Below are positions 7,708 through 16,281 of a DNA stretch of 35,813 bases, in pieces. How positions within the stretch are numbered: the first letter of the stretch is position 1; every line of letters starts with the position of its first letter. Origin of the DNA: Clostridiales bacterium (GTDB taxonomy: Bacteria; Bacillota; Clostridia; Lachnospirales; Lachnospiraceae). Below the pieces are notes generated by a model, which was not told where the DNA came from, did not search any database, and saw only the letters and a list, made by a program, of their open reading frames with translations. The translations under genes were made by a program, and so were the position numbers. The stretch lies in contig JAJBVE010000127.1 of NCBI GenBank assembly GCA_020859995.1, forward strand, positions 1 through 35,813. The letters run 5' to 3'.

Positions 7708-9438
7708 TCAAAGCCTGGTATCCCACTGTCCGCACCAGACGTTTTCGTTGTAAACACCGGTAAATTCGGATTTTCCGATAATTTTTTCCACAGTCGCCCG
7801 GATGCACTCTCTGGTGGGCGCGTACGCATTGATAAAGGTCCGCATCATCGGAAGATCGTAGAGATGATTGGTATAATTCAGCGAGACGCATACAGTCGGC
7901 ACTTCGTGCGTCCACCAGGGGAGTTCGTTCGAATGCGCCGCGGAAAACTTCACGCGGACATTGCTCTCCTGCGCGTAGCCCTTCATATGCACGAACACAA
8001 ATATCACATCATACTTCGCTTTGAACTCCTCTACCTTCGGCATTTCCATCACACGAAAACGATTGAAGGCGGAAGGCCCTTTCGCTTCCATTTCATAATA
8101 AGATTCATTCAAATCCACTGTAAAGCCTGCCCGCTCCAGTTCTTCCTTCACCAGATATTTGGTCGGATCGGTCCCATTTGTATAGGAAACCGGAGCCGTT
8201 TCCAGGAAGTACAGCTTCGCACGTTTCTTTTTCTCAACATCGATCGGCAGCAGCTTCTGCGTATCCTTTACCAGAGTGATGCTCTTGTCTGCAATCTTCT
8301 GTGCAGCCTCATGATGCTCCCGGCATCCGAGTACCTGTTTTTCATCATACCGATCCGGCATCCTTTTCTTGTGAAGACCGATATGCGCTTTCATCCCGAG
8401 AATATGCATCAGCGCATCGTTCAAACGTTCCTCCGTGATGATGCCATCCTTATAACCCTGCAGCATGTACTGGAAGTCTTCTTCCATATCATGGAAAAAC
8501 AGGAACATATCACATCCTGCCGCGATCGCTCCGGGCACCTGCTCCCTTCTGGGCTTTGCGCTGAGCAGTCCGCCCATATGGGACGCGTCCGTAATCACGA
8601 GTCCCTGGAATCCCAGCTTTTCTCTCAGCAATCCGTTGATCAGCTCCGGCGCCAGAGTGGCCGGCATAATCTCCTCCGGCGTGATATCCGGGCGATATTT
8701 CCGGGAGTAGCTCGGCAAAGCAATGTGCCCTACCATGACAGCCTCCAGTCCGGACTGAATCAGTCCGCCATAGACCTTTCCGAAGCTGCTGTCCCATTCC
8801 TCACAGGTGAGGTCGTTAATCCCCATCACCAGATGCTGATCCCGCTCTTCGATCCCATCCCCAGGGAAATGCTTGACGCAGCTTAAAATGCCGCTTTCCT
8901 TCGCGCCCCGGATATATTCCTTACACATCGTAAGCACGGTCTCCGGGTCACGTCCGAAGGAGCGTGTATTTACGATTGTATTTCTCCAGTTGAGTACGAT
9001 ATCTGCCATCGGGGAAAAGTTGCAGTTACAACCAATCGCTGCTGCTTCTTTTCCGCTGATCCTTCCCATCTGATAAGCGCTCTGGGCATCCGCGCTCGCC
9101 TCGCACTGCGCCTCTGTCGCCACAAAGGTGCCCTGCCGGCAGGCGCCGTTTCCTCCCGTCTCGCAGTTCACCGCGATCAGGAGAGGAATTTTGCTGTATT
9201 TCTGATAGCACTGGTTTTGCGCAAAAATCTTTTCGCCGTCGGTTTCCGTAAAACGTGCTCCGCCTATGTGATAATTTTCAACAAGATTGCGGATATAAGA
9301 CTCGTCTGTCCTTAATCCCAGGTTGATAAAAAGCTGTCCGATTTTTTCTTCCAGAGACATGCTTTTTATGGTTTCTTCTACCCACTGGATGGCCTCATCA
9401 TCCAGATTATAGGGCATTGCTTTTAAATCTGTCGCCAT
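7708..9438 (-). CDS. GH3 family glycoside hydrolase (NagZ-type active site)
   Basis: Retaining glycosidase of 576 residues. The N-terminal TIM barrel (about 1-345) carries CVKHFPGDG followed by EERDQHL. In the NagZ branch of GH3 this loop supplies a His-Asp acid/base dyad (DSH there, DQH here). The nucleophile Asp is in VITDASHMGG. A C-terminal alpha/beta sandwich (about 390-570) follows, so the protein is longer than NagZ (about 340) and closer to two-domain beta-glucosidases or N-acetylglucosaminidases. No signal peptide. It begins 12 nt after the permease stop, with GAAGGGA before the ATG. A paralogue lies at 28720-30429. Next to a GH78 gene, a beta-glucosidase that removes the glucose beneath a rhamnose cap (as in rutinosides) is a reasonable guess; beta-GlcNAc activity cannot be excluded. 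Confidence 0.9.
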   Translation of the reverse strand: MATDLKAMPYNLDDEAIQWVEETIKSMSLEEKIGQLFINLGLRTDESYIRNLVENYHIGGARFTETDGEKIFAQNQCYQKYSKIPLLIAVNCETGGNGACRQGTFVATEAQCEASADAQSAYQMGRISGKEAAAIGCNCNFSPMADIVLNWRNTIVNTRSFGRDPETVLTMCKEYIRGAKESGILSCVKHFPGDGIEERDQHLVMGINDLTCEEWDSSFGKVYGGLIQSGLEAVMVGHIALPSYSRKYRPDITPEEIMPATLAPELINGLLREKLGFQGLVITDASHMGGLLSAKPRREQVPGAIAAGCDMFLFFHDMEEDFQYMLQGYKDGIITEERLNDALMHILGMKAHIGLHKKRMPDRYDEKQVLGCREHHEAAQKIADKSITLVKDTQKLLPIDVEKKKRAKLYFLETAPVSYTNGTDPTKYLVKEELERAGFTVDLNESYYEMEAKGPSAFNRFRVMEMPKVEEFKAKYDVIFVFVHMKGYAQESNVRVKFSAAHSNELPWWTHEVPTVCVSLNYTNHLYDLPMMRTFINAYAPTRECIRATVEKIIGKSEFTGVYNENVWCGQWDTRL

Positions 9439-9450
9439 ATTTTTTCCCTT

Positions 9451-10455
9451 CTACGCCTGCGCCTGTTTTTTGCGCTTATAGGCCTGATACCATTCTGTCA
9501 GTCTGCTTCCGTAAGGAGTCGTAATGATATTAAAGATCAGGATAAACATGCCCATAAACACCATCGAAAGCGCGCTGCCCATTTCCGCGGAAAGCACCGC
9601 CTTTAATCCATACGTCATCAGACAAAGCGTAACTGATCCCACCAGAGTCCCGATCGTATCTCCGCAATATTTACTGAGTGCCAGCCCGATAAACACCGGC
9701 AGAATATTCGTAAACAGGTCGCTGACCGTAGAAAGCGAGGTAAAGGACGCAGACTTGATCGCTGAGCCGCCGTAAATCATCGTGCCAAAGCCAAATATCA
9801 TGCCGCTGAATATATAGGAAATAATCACATTCTTTTTTTCAGCAATACCGATGTTGACCGCCGCCTGCTGGTTGTTCGCCAGCAGCTCTGTCTGTTTTCC
9901 GGATGTGGTAAACGTCCGGTAGAACCAGTACACCGCAGTCGCGGCCGCAAACGGAATGAGCGCGCCTGGAAAGGTAAATACCTTCCGGATGGTCATATTT
10001 GCCAGCAGGTTTACGCCGGAGCCGTTGAAGACCAGCGGCGTAATTGCTTCGTAAATCAGAGCCATCGTGATCGTGCTGATCGACACCGGAAGCCTCCCGT
10101 ATACATACAGGAGAGATGTGCCAACGCTTAAAATAACACAGAGTCCAAAGCAAAGCACTACAAACAGCAGAATGCTGTTTCCATTATTTTTTGCCGTATT
10201 GCCCGCGATAATCACAGACAGCAGCATGATCGCTCCGCCTGAAAAATCAAACCGCCCTGCCTGCCACTGCAGTCCGATGCCGAACGCGCAGGTGGCGGAA
10301 ATGGCAATATCTACAATCAGGGTTCTCCACATCGCAACCGTACCATAGTACATTTTCCCATTGCTGTAGCAGAAAATCATCATAACCAGATACATGATAA
10401 CCGGAAGCATAAGTGTATAGATAATTCGTTTTCCAACTCCTATCGTTCTATCCAT
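9451..10455 (-). CDS. Sugar ABC transporter permease (RbsC/BPD_transp_2 family)
   Basis: Polytopic membrane protein of 334 residues with about 8-10 hydrophobic segments, related to RbsC/XylH-type permeases. The conserved early region reads QAGRFDFSGGAIMLL, which corresponds to the family's GGIDLSVG-like segment, and the cytoplasmic coupling region includes NIGIAEKKNVIISYI. It should form a heteromeric channel with the permease at 11858-12829, driven by the ATPase at 12850. I prefer the ATG at 10455 (AAGGAG about 10 bases upstream) to the ATG at 10506. It is separated from the binding-protein gene by 179 nt containing a strong hairpin (10564-10599) that may lower its expression relative to the binding protein. 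It is closely followed by GH3. Confidence 0.88.
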   Translation of the reverse strand: MDRTIGVGKRIIYTLMLPVIMYLVMMIFCYSNGKMYYGTVAMWRTLIVDIAISATCAFGIGLQWQAGRFDFSGGAIMLLSVIIAGNTAKNNGNSILLFVVLCFGLCVILSVGTSLLYVYGRLPVSISTITMALIYEAITPLVFNGSGVNLLANMTIRKVFTFPGALIPFAAATAVYWFYRTFTTSGKQTELLANNQQAAVNIGIAEKKNVIISYIFSGMIFGFGTMIYGGSAIKSASFTSLSTVSDLFTNILPVFIGLALSKYCGDTIGTLVGSVTLCLMTYGLKAVLSAEMGSALSMVFMGMFILIFNIITTPYGSRLTEWYQAYKRKKQAQA

Positions 10456-10563
10456 TACCGCCACTCTCCTTATTTCTTTCGATATTTCTTTTGACCGGTT
10501 CCGCAATTGTTCAGCGTCTTTACAGTTACGTAACCTTTTCCCTGTTAAACATCCATTTTTTAC

Positions 10564-10599
10564 GTACCTCGCAGCGAGTGCGAGGTACTGTCCCGAATC
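10564..10599. repeat. REP-like intercistronic hairpin element, copy 1
   Basis: GTACCTCGCA (10564-10573), loop GCGAG, TGCGAGGTAC (10579-10588): a perfect 10-bp stem. It is followed by TGTCCCGAATC. A near-identical element occurs at 16238-16270, which marks it as a dispersed intergenic repeat. It lies between the binding-protein and second permease genes, where hairpins often stabilise the upstream mRNA or partly terminate transcription. No T-tract follows on the minus strand. Confidence 0.8.
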
Positions 10600-10634
10600 A
10601 TTTCCCGGTTTCTAATTGGTTTTAGACGGGTTGT

Positions 10635-11819
10635 CTAATCCATGTAGCCCTTCTCCGTGAAGGTGTCAGATTCCATCAGTTCCAGCAGTGCCGCATAAGT
10701 CGCATCCTCATTGTAGCGCACAAAGTACTGTTTTCCATCTTCGATCGACAGTGCCAGCGTTGACAGATCGGGCGTTACAATCGGGCTGTCATTGATAATA
10801 GTTTCCATGATCTCTCTGTCAGTAATACTGATCATTACTCCGTCAAGAACCTCTGACTGCTCATAATCAGCAAACTGCGTGCCCTGGAGCGCATTGTCCA
10901 GCATTACAATCGAATAAAACAGGTTTTCAACGTTCGCGAAATACAGACCCTGTACGATGCCGCCGTCACTGCATACATCCGCCATCATATCCGGGTCGCT
11001 TTCAAATCCGGAGGTCAGAAGCTTCATCTCAGGATTCGCTGTCCCATTCGCAATCGCAGTCAGCATCGGAGCGTACAGGAACGACTGTCCGCCGCAAAGG
11101 CCGATGATCGCATCCAGATCCTGATTTTCCGGTTCATTAAAGAAATTATCATCCAGACTTGTAAACATCAGCACCGTCGATTCCTCGGTGATTTCAATCT
11201 GCTCCTCTTCGGAAACTGTTTCGTTATAGGCAGCAATTTCGGAACGGAGCGTTTCATCCGCTATCTCATACTGCGGATAAGCGAAGGACGGGAACATGCA
11301 GATTGCCACCTTCTTATAACCCTTTTCAATAATTGCTTCCGCATACATTTTTCCGGTGTCCACACCACTCGCATAGCCGGAAGCAACTGAGCCCAGGAAG
11401 TGATCGTTGTCCGCGCAGGCTGCGCTCGCCCCATCCTCATCATAGACAGAAGCCATATCTGTAGCAGATCCTACCACGTACAGATCCGGATATTCCTCCA
11501 TAATATTGGCTACGCCGCCGTCCTGGCACATAATAAGTCCCACCACATCGCTGGTCATCGCGTTTTTCACCGCTGCCAGGTTGCCGGCCGGGTCATTGGA
11601 TGAGTCGCCGTAAACCATTTCCCAGGTATACCCCAATTCTGACATCCAGGCGTCCATATAAGCGATATCGAAGTCATAAATCGGTCCGCTGCTTGTAAAT
11701 GACAGAAACAGTATTTTCCCATTTGATTCTTCCGCGTCCGCCTGCACACATGCCGCAGGTGAAACCGCGAGAGTTGCTGCCAGTACCAGAGATGCTGCTT
11801 TTTTCATTGTTTTTTTCAT
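10635..11819 (-). CDS. Sugar ABC transporter substrate-binding protein
   Basis: Secreted solute-binding protein of 394 residues, of the periplasmic-binding-protein-like (Peripla_BP_4) class by context and fold pattern. The N-terminus is a clear signal peptide: KKTMKK, then a hydrophobic stretch ending near SPAACVQA. The Cys in PAAC could be lipidated, but the residues before it do not fit a standard lipobox, so whether it is a lipoprotein or is cut by signal peptidase I at VQA is open. It begins to resemble the family at ILFLSFTSSGPIYDF. It is acidic and longer than RbsB-type proteins (about 300), so the ligand may be a larger glycoside. The ATG has AGGAGG 9 bases upstream. It lies 38 nt after the first permease, within the transporter operon. 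Confidence 0.85.
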   Translation of the reverse strand: MKKTMKKAASLVLAATLAVSPAACVQADAEESNGKILFLSFTSSGPIYDFDIAYMDAWMSELGYTWEMVYGDSSNDPAGNLAAVKNAMTSDVVGLIMCQDGGVANIMEEYPDLYVVGSATDMASVYDEDGASAACADNDHFLGSVASGYASGVDTGKMYAEAIIEKGYKKVAICMFPSFAYPQYEIADETLRSEIAAYNETVSEEEQIEITEESTVLMFTSLDDNFFNEPENQDLDAIIGLCGGQSFLYAPMLTAIANGTANPEMKLLTSGFESDPDMMADVCSDGGIVQGLYFANVENLFYSIVMLDNALQGTQFADYEQSEVLDGVMISITDREIMETIINDSPIVTPDLSTLALSIEDGKQYFVRYNEDATYAALLELMESDTFTEKGYMD

Positions 11820-11857
11820 GATGTATATCCTCCTTTTTTTGATAACGTAATAAGTGT

Positions 11858-12829
11858 TTATTTCGGAAGTGTCCCTTCCTTTTTGCGGCTGGTCATCAGT
11901 ACGACAATCAGGAAAATGATCGCTTTGACGATGAAGGTGGTACGGGTGGCAATCCCGATCAGCGGCAGTCCCACATCCAGCAGGGAGAAGGTCAGTGCGC
12001 CAACCACCGCCGCAGATACCTTGGAGCGCATACCTCCGGATATCGGCATGCCGCCCAGGATCAGTGCGATCATAATGTTCATCTCAAACCCGGTGCCGGT
12101 AGAATCCGAAGCCGATCCGGTATAGCCCATCTGAAACAGCGCGGCTACCACAAAGCACAGGCCGGCAAATATGTAACAGATAATCCTGTATTTTATGACA
12201 TTGATACCGCTCTGCACGGCTGCCGTTTTATTCTGTCCGAGAGCCTTCGCATATTTTCCGATTTTCGTATAATTAAACAGCAATACCGCTATGGCAACCT
12301 CAGCTGCAAGTACAACCACCATCACCACCGGGGATTTGAAAATCCTGTAATCAATGGTCTTTAAAGTAATGCTTCTGGTCCCCATTTTGGCAAAAATAAT
12401 GGTGATCGTACCGCTCAGCACCTGGCTGATGACTACCGATGGAATAATTGGAATAATATTAAACATCGGTCCTGCTCCGCCATTTACAACCGCGATCAGG
12501 ACAGACAGCACGATGCAGAGCAAAACCGGCGGAATCAGACTTCCTGTCATATTTCCCAATACCACCATGATCACCGCGTACAGTCCGATCTGCTTACCAA
12601 TACTGATATCCAGATTGCCCAGTGCGTAAATAAACACCGCTCCCACAGACATCAGTGCCGTTACAATCATATCTGATATGAGCGTCGACACCTTCGAGGC
12701 TGACCAGATGCTCTCACCGCGGATCGGCGTCACGATCGTGAAAAACGCGATGCAGAAAATCAGTCCTCCATAGGAAATCAAAATTGATCTGTGCCGGGAC
12801 AGCCAGCCTGCCATTTTCTGATCCTTCAT
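11858..12829 (-). CDS. Sugar ABC transporter permease (RbsC/BPD_transp_2 family)
   Basis: Membrane permease of 323 residues. Hydrophobic segments are spread over the length, and the motif IYALGNLDISIGKQIGLYAV corresponds to the glycine-rich GxxDLSVG region of RbsC-like permeases. The coupling loop region KYAKALGQNKTAAVQSGI is typical (family: ArAiGgNxxAAxlsGI). The protein ends with the basic stretch TSRKKEG on the cytoplasmic side. The gene starts 20 nt after the ATPase stop, so the two are surely co-transcribed. The ribosome binding site is weak (GGAAGG further up, AAGGG close to the ATG), consistent with coupling to the ATPase. It pairs with the permease at 9451-10455; the binding-protein gene lies between the two permease genes, an order seen in some autoinducer/ribose-type transporters. 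Confidence 0.88.
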   Translation of the reverse strand: MKDQKMAGWLSRHRSILISYGGLIFCIAFFTIVTPIRGESIWSASKVSTLISDMIVTALMSVGAVFIYALGNLDISIGKQIGLYAVIMVVLGNMTGSLIPPVLLCIVLSVLIAVVNGGAGPMFNIIPIIPSVVISQVLSGTITIIFAKMGTRSITLKTIDYRIFKSPVVMVVVLAAEVAIAVLLFNYTKIGKYAKALGQNKTAAVQSGINVIKYRIICYIFAGLCFVVAALFQMGYTGSASDSTGTGFEMNIMIALILGGMPISGGMRSKVSAAVVGALTFSLLDVGLPLIGIATRTTFIVKAIIFLIVVLMTSRKKEGTLPK

Positions 12830-12849
12830 ATCCCTTATCCGCCTTCCTC

Positions 12850-14355
12850 TTAAATCATGTACTCAATGATATCTGTCTGCTTCAGATCCTTTGACCGTAC
12901 AAATTCCTTTGTTACCTGGAAATCCTTCATGATAATCAGTTCATCCACCATTCCGATCAGTTCGGAAAGCTCCTCTGAAATCATCAGGATTGCCTTGCCT
13001 TCCTTTTTCATCTGCTCAATCAGCGCATACATGGATTGCTTTACTCCGATATCCACGCCGCGGGTCGGGCAGTCCATAATGATCACTTCGGAATTTTTTG
13101 CCTCCCACTTTGCAAAGGATACCTTCTGCTTATTTCCTCCGGATAGCGTGTTTACAAGCTGTTTGCCGCTGCCGCATTTAATGCGGAAGGACTCAATTTC
13201 CTGATCGGACATTTTTTTCTCCGAAGCCGGAGTAATGATGCCCTTCTTCTGCAGGGTCGGCAGCGAGGGAAGTACAATATTGTCCTGAATCGGTGCTTCC
13301 AGGATCAGTGCCTCCAGATCCCTGTTTTTGGAAATATATCCGATTCCGCTTTCAATGGCCGTCTGGGGATTTTTAATCTCGCGCCCGTTTCGCAGAACCT
13401 TTCCCGCATCCAGCTTGTCAATTCCGTAAGCCGCCCTTCCGATCTCATGCATTCCGCAGCCCGACAGTCCGCCGAATCCGATAATCTGTCCTTTGTGAAG
13501 CTTTAAGCTGAAATTATGTATCGGCCCTATCGTAATGTTCTGAAGCTCCAGCGCGACCTCATCCTGATGAGAGCTGTCATAATCCTCTCTGTAATACTTT
13601 TCACCAATCTCGCGCCCGACCATCAGATAACGGATTTTCTGCACGGCTCCCGGAGCATCCATCTCTTCTCTGGAAAGCTCCCCTACAATATCTCCATCCC
13701 GCAGGACTGTGAGGACGGAACAATGCTCCAGAATCTCATCCATATCATGGGATACAAACACGACCGTCTTATTTTCCTTTTCCGCCATACGATGAATCAG
13801 CTTATACAGGATCTCACGGCCCTCCAGAGATAAGGCCGTCGTCGTCTCGTCCACCACCAGAATCTCCGTTTTTTCATTCACGCAGCGGACAATCTCGATC
13901 AGCTTGCGGTCCTCAAAATTATACTTATTGATCATGTCCGCCGCCCGGATATGGCTGATACCGAAATCCTGCAGCAGCTTGTCAGCAGCGGCGTACATTT
14001 TCCGCATGTTGATGATTCCAAATTTTGAGAATTCCTTTTCATGACCGGCAAAAATATTCTGCGCTACCGTTACTCCCGGGATCGTATTTGCCTCCTGCAG
14101 GATCATGGAAATCCCGGCCTCCTGCGCTTCAATCATGCTGGAAGGCTTCCACACGTTTCCCTTATAGCGCATCTCTCCGCTCGTTGCCGGCTGCATGCCG
14201 CTCGCGATCGACATAATTGTGGATTTTCCAGAGCCATTCTCGCCAACCAGCCCGCGTATCTCCCCGCGTCTCAGAGTAATGTCTACATTCTTGAGCGCGA
14301 TGGTCGGTCCAAATGCCTTATGCATATTTTTGATTTCCAATACGGCCTGTCCCAT
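12850..14355 (-). CDS. Sugar ABC transporter ATP-binding protein (RbsA/MglA/XylG type)
   Basis: Double-nucleotide-binding-domain ATPase of 501 residues. Domain 1 (about 1-245): Walker A GENGSGKST, Walker B ILVVDETTTAL and a VFVSHDMDE switch region; its signature segment is degenerate (NFEDRKLIEI). Domain 2 (about 255-500): P-loop region GFGGLSGCGMHEIGR lacks the GK(S/T) of a true Walker A, signature LSGGNKQK is intact, and Walker B is IMDCPTRGVD with Cys in a usual hydrophobic/Glu-adjacent position. A degenerate second site is usual in this family. It powers import through the two permeases. The ATG at 14355 has AAGGAGG 5-6 bases upstream, better than the ATG at 14382. It is the first gene of the transporter operon and faces the araC-type gene across a 568-nt promoter region. 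Confidence 0.92.
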   Translation of the reverse strand: MGQAVLEIKNMHKAFGPTIALKNVDITLRRGEIRGLVGENGSGKSTIMSIASGMQPATSGEMRYKGNVWKPSSMIEAQEAGISMILQEANTIPGVTVAQNIFAGHEKEFSKFGIINMRKMYAAADKLLQDFGISHIRAADMINKYNFEDRKLIEIVRCVNEKTEILVVDETTTALSLEGREILYKLIHRMAEKENKTVVFVSHDMDEILEHCSVLTVLRDGDIVGELSREEMDAPGAVQKIRYLMVGREIGEKYYREDYDSSHQDEVALELQNITIGPIHNFSLKLHKGQIIGFGGLSGCGMHEIGRAAYGIDKLDAGKVLRNGREIKNPQTAIESGIGYISKNRDLEALILEAPIQDNIVLPSLPTLQKKGIITPASEKKMSDQEIESFRIKCGSGKQLVNTLSGGNKQKVSFAKWEAKNSEVIIMDCPTRGVDIGVKQSMYALIEQMKKEGKAILMISEELSELIGMVDELIIMKDFQVTKEFVRSKDLKQTDIIEYMI

Positions 14356-14406
14356 TATGTCCTCCTTATTTTTTTGAAACATGAACTTTCTTGTTCCTTT
14401 AAGTGA

Positions 14407-14440
14407 ATATTAGCATAAATTTTTCTATTTTTATATAACG
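14407..14440 (-). promoter_or_regulatory. Candidate promoter of the sugar ABC transporter operon
   Basis: Minus-strand TGCTAATAT gives an extended -10 (TAATAT at 14407-14412). The -35 position has only TATAAA-like sequence, so the promoter would depend on the TG extension and possibly on an activator such as the divergent AraC protein. An alternative is TTGCCA near 14507 with a poorer -10. Confidence 0.4.
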
Positions 14441-14775
14441 TTTCTTCCGTAAATCTGGAATATATTAATCTTTTTGTCGATCTTTTGGCAAATTTGTTAT
14501 TAATCCCATTGGCATCTCATCGATCCATTCTCATTTTCCAGACAGAAACCATTCGTCTTCTCACCCCAGGCCAGTCGCCCTCCATCCGGTGCGACGATGC
14601 GAAAATTCCCATAAGAGATTTTCAGAAATTCCATCATATCTTTTCTCTCATTTCTTCCATCAGATGTAAACAGATTCTAGCAAATAATTCCCCGTTTCAT
14701 TAGAACAATTTCGATAGATAATAGTAAAATATTAATCTTATTATGGTTTTACTGGTTTTTTCGTTCTATTTTATC

Positions 14776-14803
14776 TTGATTTTTTCAGTTTTTTCTATAT
14801 AAT
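14776..14803 (+). promoter_or_regulatory. Sigma-A promoter of AraC-type regulator gene
   Basis: TTGATT (14776-14781), 16-bp spacer, TATAAT (14798-14803). Transcription would start near 14810, leaving a leader of about 110 nt before the ATG at 14924. Confidence 0.65.
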
Positions 14804-14923
14804 GATACAAAGAACTGCGATGAAAAAAAGCTGTCAGAGCGATATCAACAGGTCCTTAAGAGATCTGGCACTGGCAAATATTTCATGATTTAGCAGTAAT
14901 CATTACTATTACGGAGAATCGAT

Positions 14924-16144
14924 ATGGATAATTCACTTGCTTACTTTTTAAAGAATTTTTTGAGAGATTCCCTCTCGCTGAATTTTAACTATTTTCGCCC
15001 GCCTTTTTCCAATATTCACCCGATGGACCAGTACCTTCGGCAGGGTTTGCAGAATTCAGAAAAGCTTTACGATTCCCTTCAGAAATATCTGGATGCTGCA
15101 GAATACGGCTATTTCTATATTCTCTGCGATAAATACTGGCTGAACTATGTCTACATCCGTCCCTACCCGGACAAACCGGATATTATTTCGGTCGGGCCTT
15201 ATCTGAAAAGGCCGGTCGATCAGGATTTTTTCACGGAAATTGCCGACCGAAATCATATGGCCTATTCTTCCATAGAAGCCATCCGCGGTCTGATGTACCA
15301 GTTTCCGATCTTTGACAACACACTCAAGCTGCTCTCTCTTTTGAATGATATTCTGCATTACATCCTGCCTGGGGGAGATGCCTTTCAGATAAAAGAGATC
15401 AATTTATCAGAGACTACGGATGCAGAGGAGAACTACCAGCCGGTCGATAACTATCAGGCATACGCGGAAACAGTAGCGGAAAGATACAGTGTACAGGACA
15501 AGCTCATGGACAGCGTAGCAAATGGAGATATTACCAATGCGCTTATGTATAGCGCCCGATTTAAAACCATGATGCCGGAACAGGGACTGGACGATTTGCT
15601 CACAGACAGGAAATCTCTTCTTTATGCTTTAAATACCACCCTGCGGATCAGTGCGGCCAGAAGCGATGTTCATCCCGTATTTTTACATGAAATATCCAGA
15701 AAATATGTAAAGCTGTTTGAAGGCTGTACATCACTCTCGGAGCTGGATAAGCTTCATGAAAAAATGGTGCGGGAATATTGTCTTCTTGTAAAGAATAAAT
15801 CCCGCATTCATAACACCCCGCTGATCAAAAATGTGCTGAACTACATCGAGTTTAATCTCAATCAGCCCCTGACCTTATCGGAGATTGCCGCGCATTTCAG
15901 CGTCAGCTCGCCCTATTTATCAAAAATGTTTAAGCAGGAAGTGCATGAAAACCTGACAGATTATGTGACCACGCAAAAACTGCATGTCGCGCTGCGGCTG
16001 CTGACCACAACGAACATGCAGATTCAGGAGATTGCAGCCTATATCGGAATCTATGACTGCAATTATTTTTCCAAAACTTTCCGGAAGCGGATCGGGAGCA
16101 CGCCCAGCGAGTACCGTAAGAAATACTCTTACAGGCATGGGTGA
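14924..16144 (+). CDS. AraC family transcriptional regulator
   Basis: Regulator of 406 residues. The C-terminal ~100 residues hold the two helix-turn-helix units of the AraC family: LTLSEIAAHFSVSSPYLSKM (first HTH) and MQIQEIAAYIGIYDCNYFSK (second HTH), closing with FRKRIGSTPSEYRKKY, the family signature end. The N-terminal ~290 residues are a helical/alpha-beta sensing region without transmembrane segments that I cannot assign to a named domain. Probable ligand: the imported glycoside or a breakdown product. It is divergent from the ABC operon and is the only sugar-type regulator in the window, so it most likely activates set A and perhaps set B; this is inference from position. The ATG has CGGAGA about 7 bases upstream. 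Convergent with the ATPase gene downstream. Confidence 0.9.
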   Translation: MDNSLAYFLKNFLRDSLSLNFNYFRPPFSNIHPMDQYLRQGLQNSEKLYDSLQKYLDAAEYGYFYILCDKYWLNYVYIRPYPDKPDIISVGPYLKRPVDQDFFTEIADRNHMAYSSIEAIRGLMYQFPIFDNTLKLLSLLNDILHYILPGGDAFQIKEINLSETTDAEENYQPVDNYQAYAETVAERYSVQDKLMDSVANGDITNALMYSARFKTMMPEQGLDDLLTDRKSLLYALNTTLRISAARSDVHPVFLHEISRKYVKLFEGCTSLSELDKLHEKMVREYCLLVKNKSRIHNTPLIKNVLNYIEFNLNQPLTLSEIAAHFSVSSPYLSKMFKQEVHENLTDYVTTQKLHVALRLLTTTNMQIQEIAAYIGIYDCNYFSKTFRKRIGSTPSEYRKKYSYRHG

Positions 16145-16169
16145 GGAGCAGGAAAGTGTCATAAATGCA

Positions 16170-16237
16170 GTCAAATACCCCGATGCAAGCATACAAGGCA
16201 TCACATTTGTAACGATGCAAGCATCGGGGTATTTGAC
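16170..16237. repeat. 68-bp compound inverted repeat between convergent genes
   Basis: GTCAAATACCCCGATGC (16170-16186) is matched perfectly by its reverse complement at 16221-16237. The inner sequence GATGCAAGCAT is also present as a direct copy on both sides, and the right one (GATGCAAGCATC) is a near-palindrome by itself. It can fold as one long hairpin on either strand. It may serve as a bidirectional terminator for the araC-type and ATPase genes, though no T-tract follows; it could also be a mobile intergenic repeat. Confidence 0.75.
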
Positions 16238-16270
16238 CCTCGCAGCAAGTGCGAGGCACTGTCCTGAATA
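16238..16270. repeat. REP-like hairpin element, copy 2
   Basis: CCTCGCA, loop GCAAG, TGCGAGG, followed by CACTGTCCTGAATA. This differs from the copy at 10567-10599 at only a few positions. It abuts the 68-bp inverted repeat, so the two may move or spread as one composite unit. Confidence 0.8.
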
Positions 16271-16281
16271 GTTATCATCTC

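Larger units (their letters stand above)
14356..14923. other. Divergent control region between transporter operon and AraC gene
   Basis: No gene is seen here. The sequence is AT-rich at both ends and contains a promoter for each direction. ATATTAATCTT occurs at 14462-14472 and again at 14729-14739, with a related TTATTAATCCC near 14498. These are candidate binding sites for the divergent AraC-type regulator, though ATTAATC is short and AT-rich enough for chance. No convincing catabolite-repression (cre) site was found here. Confidence 0.6.

Noticed and set aside
7648-8886. 412-codon plus-strand ORF
   Set aside because: Antisense to GH3, composition rich in His/Arg/Leu with no recognisable domain.
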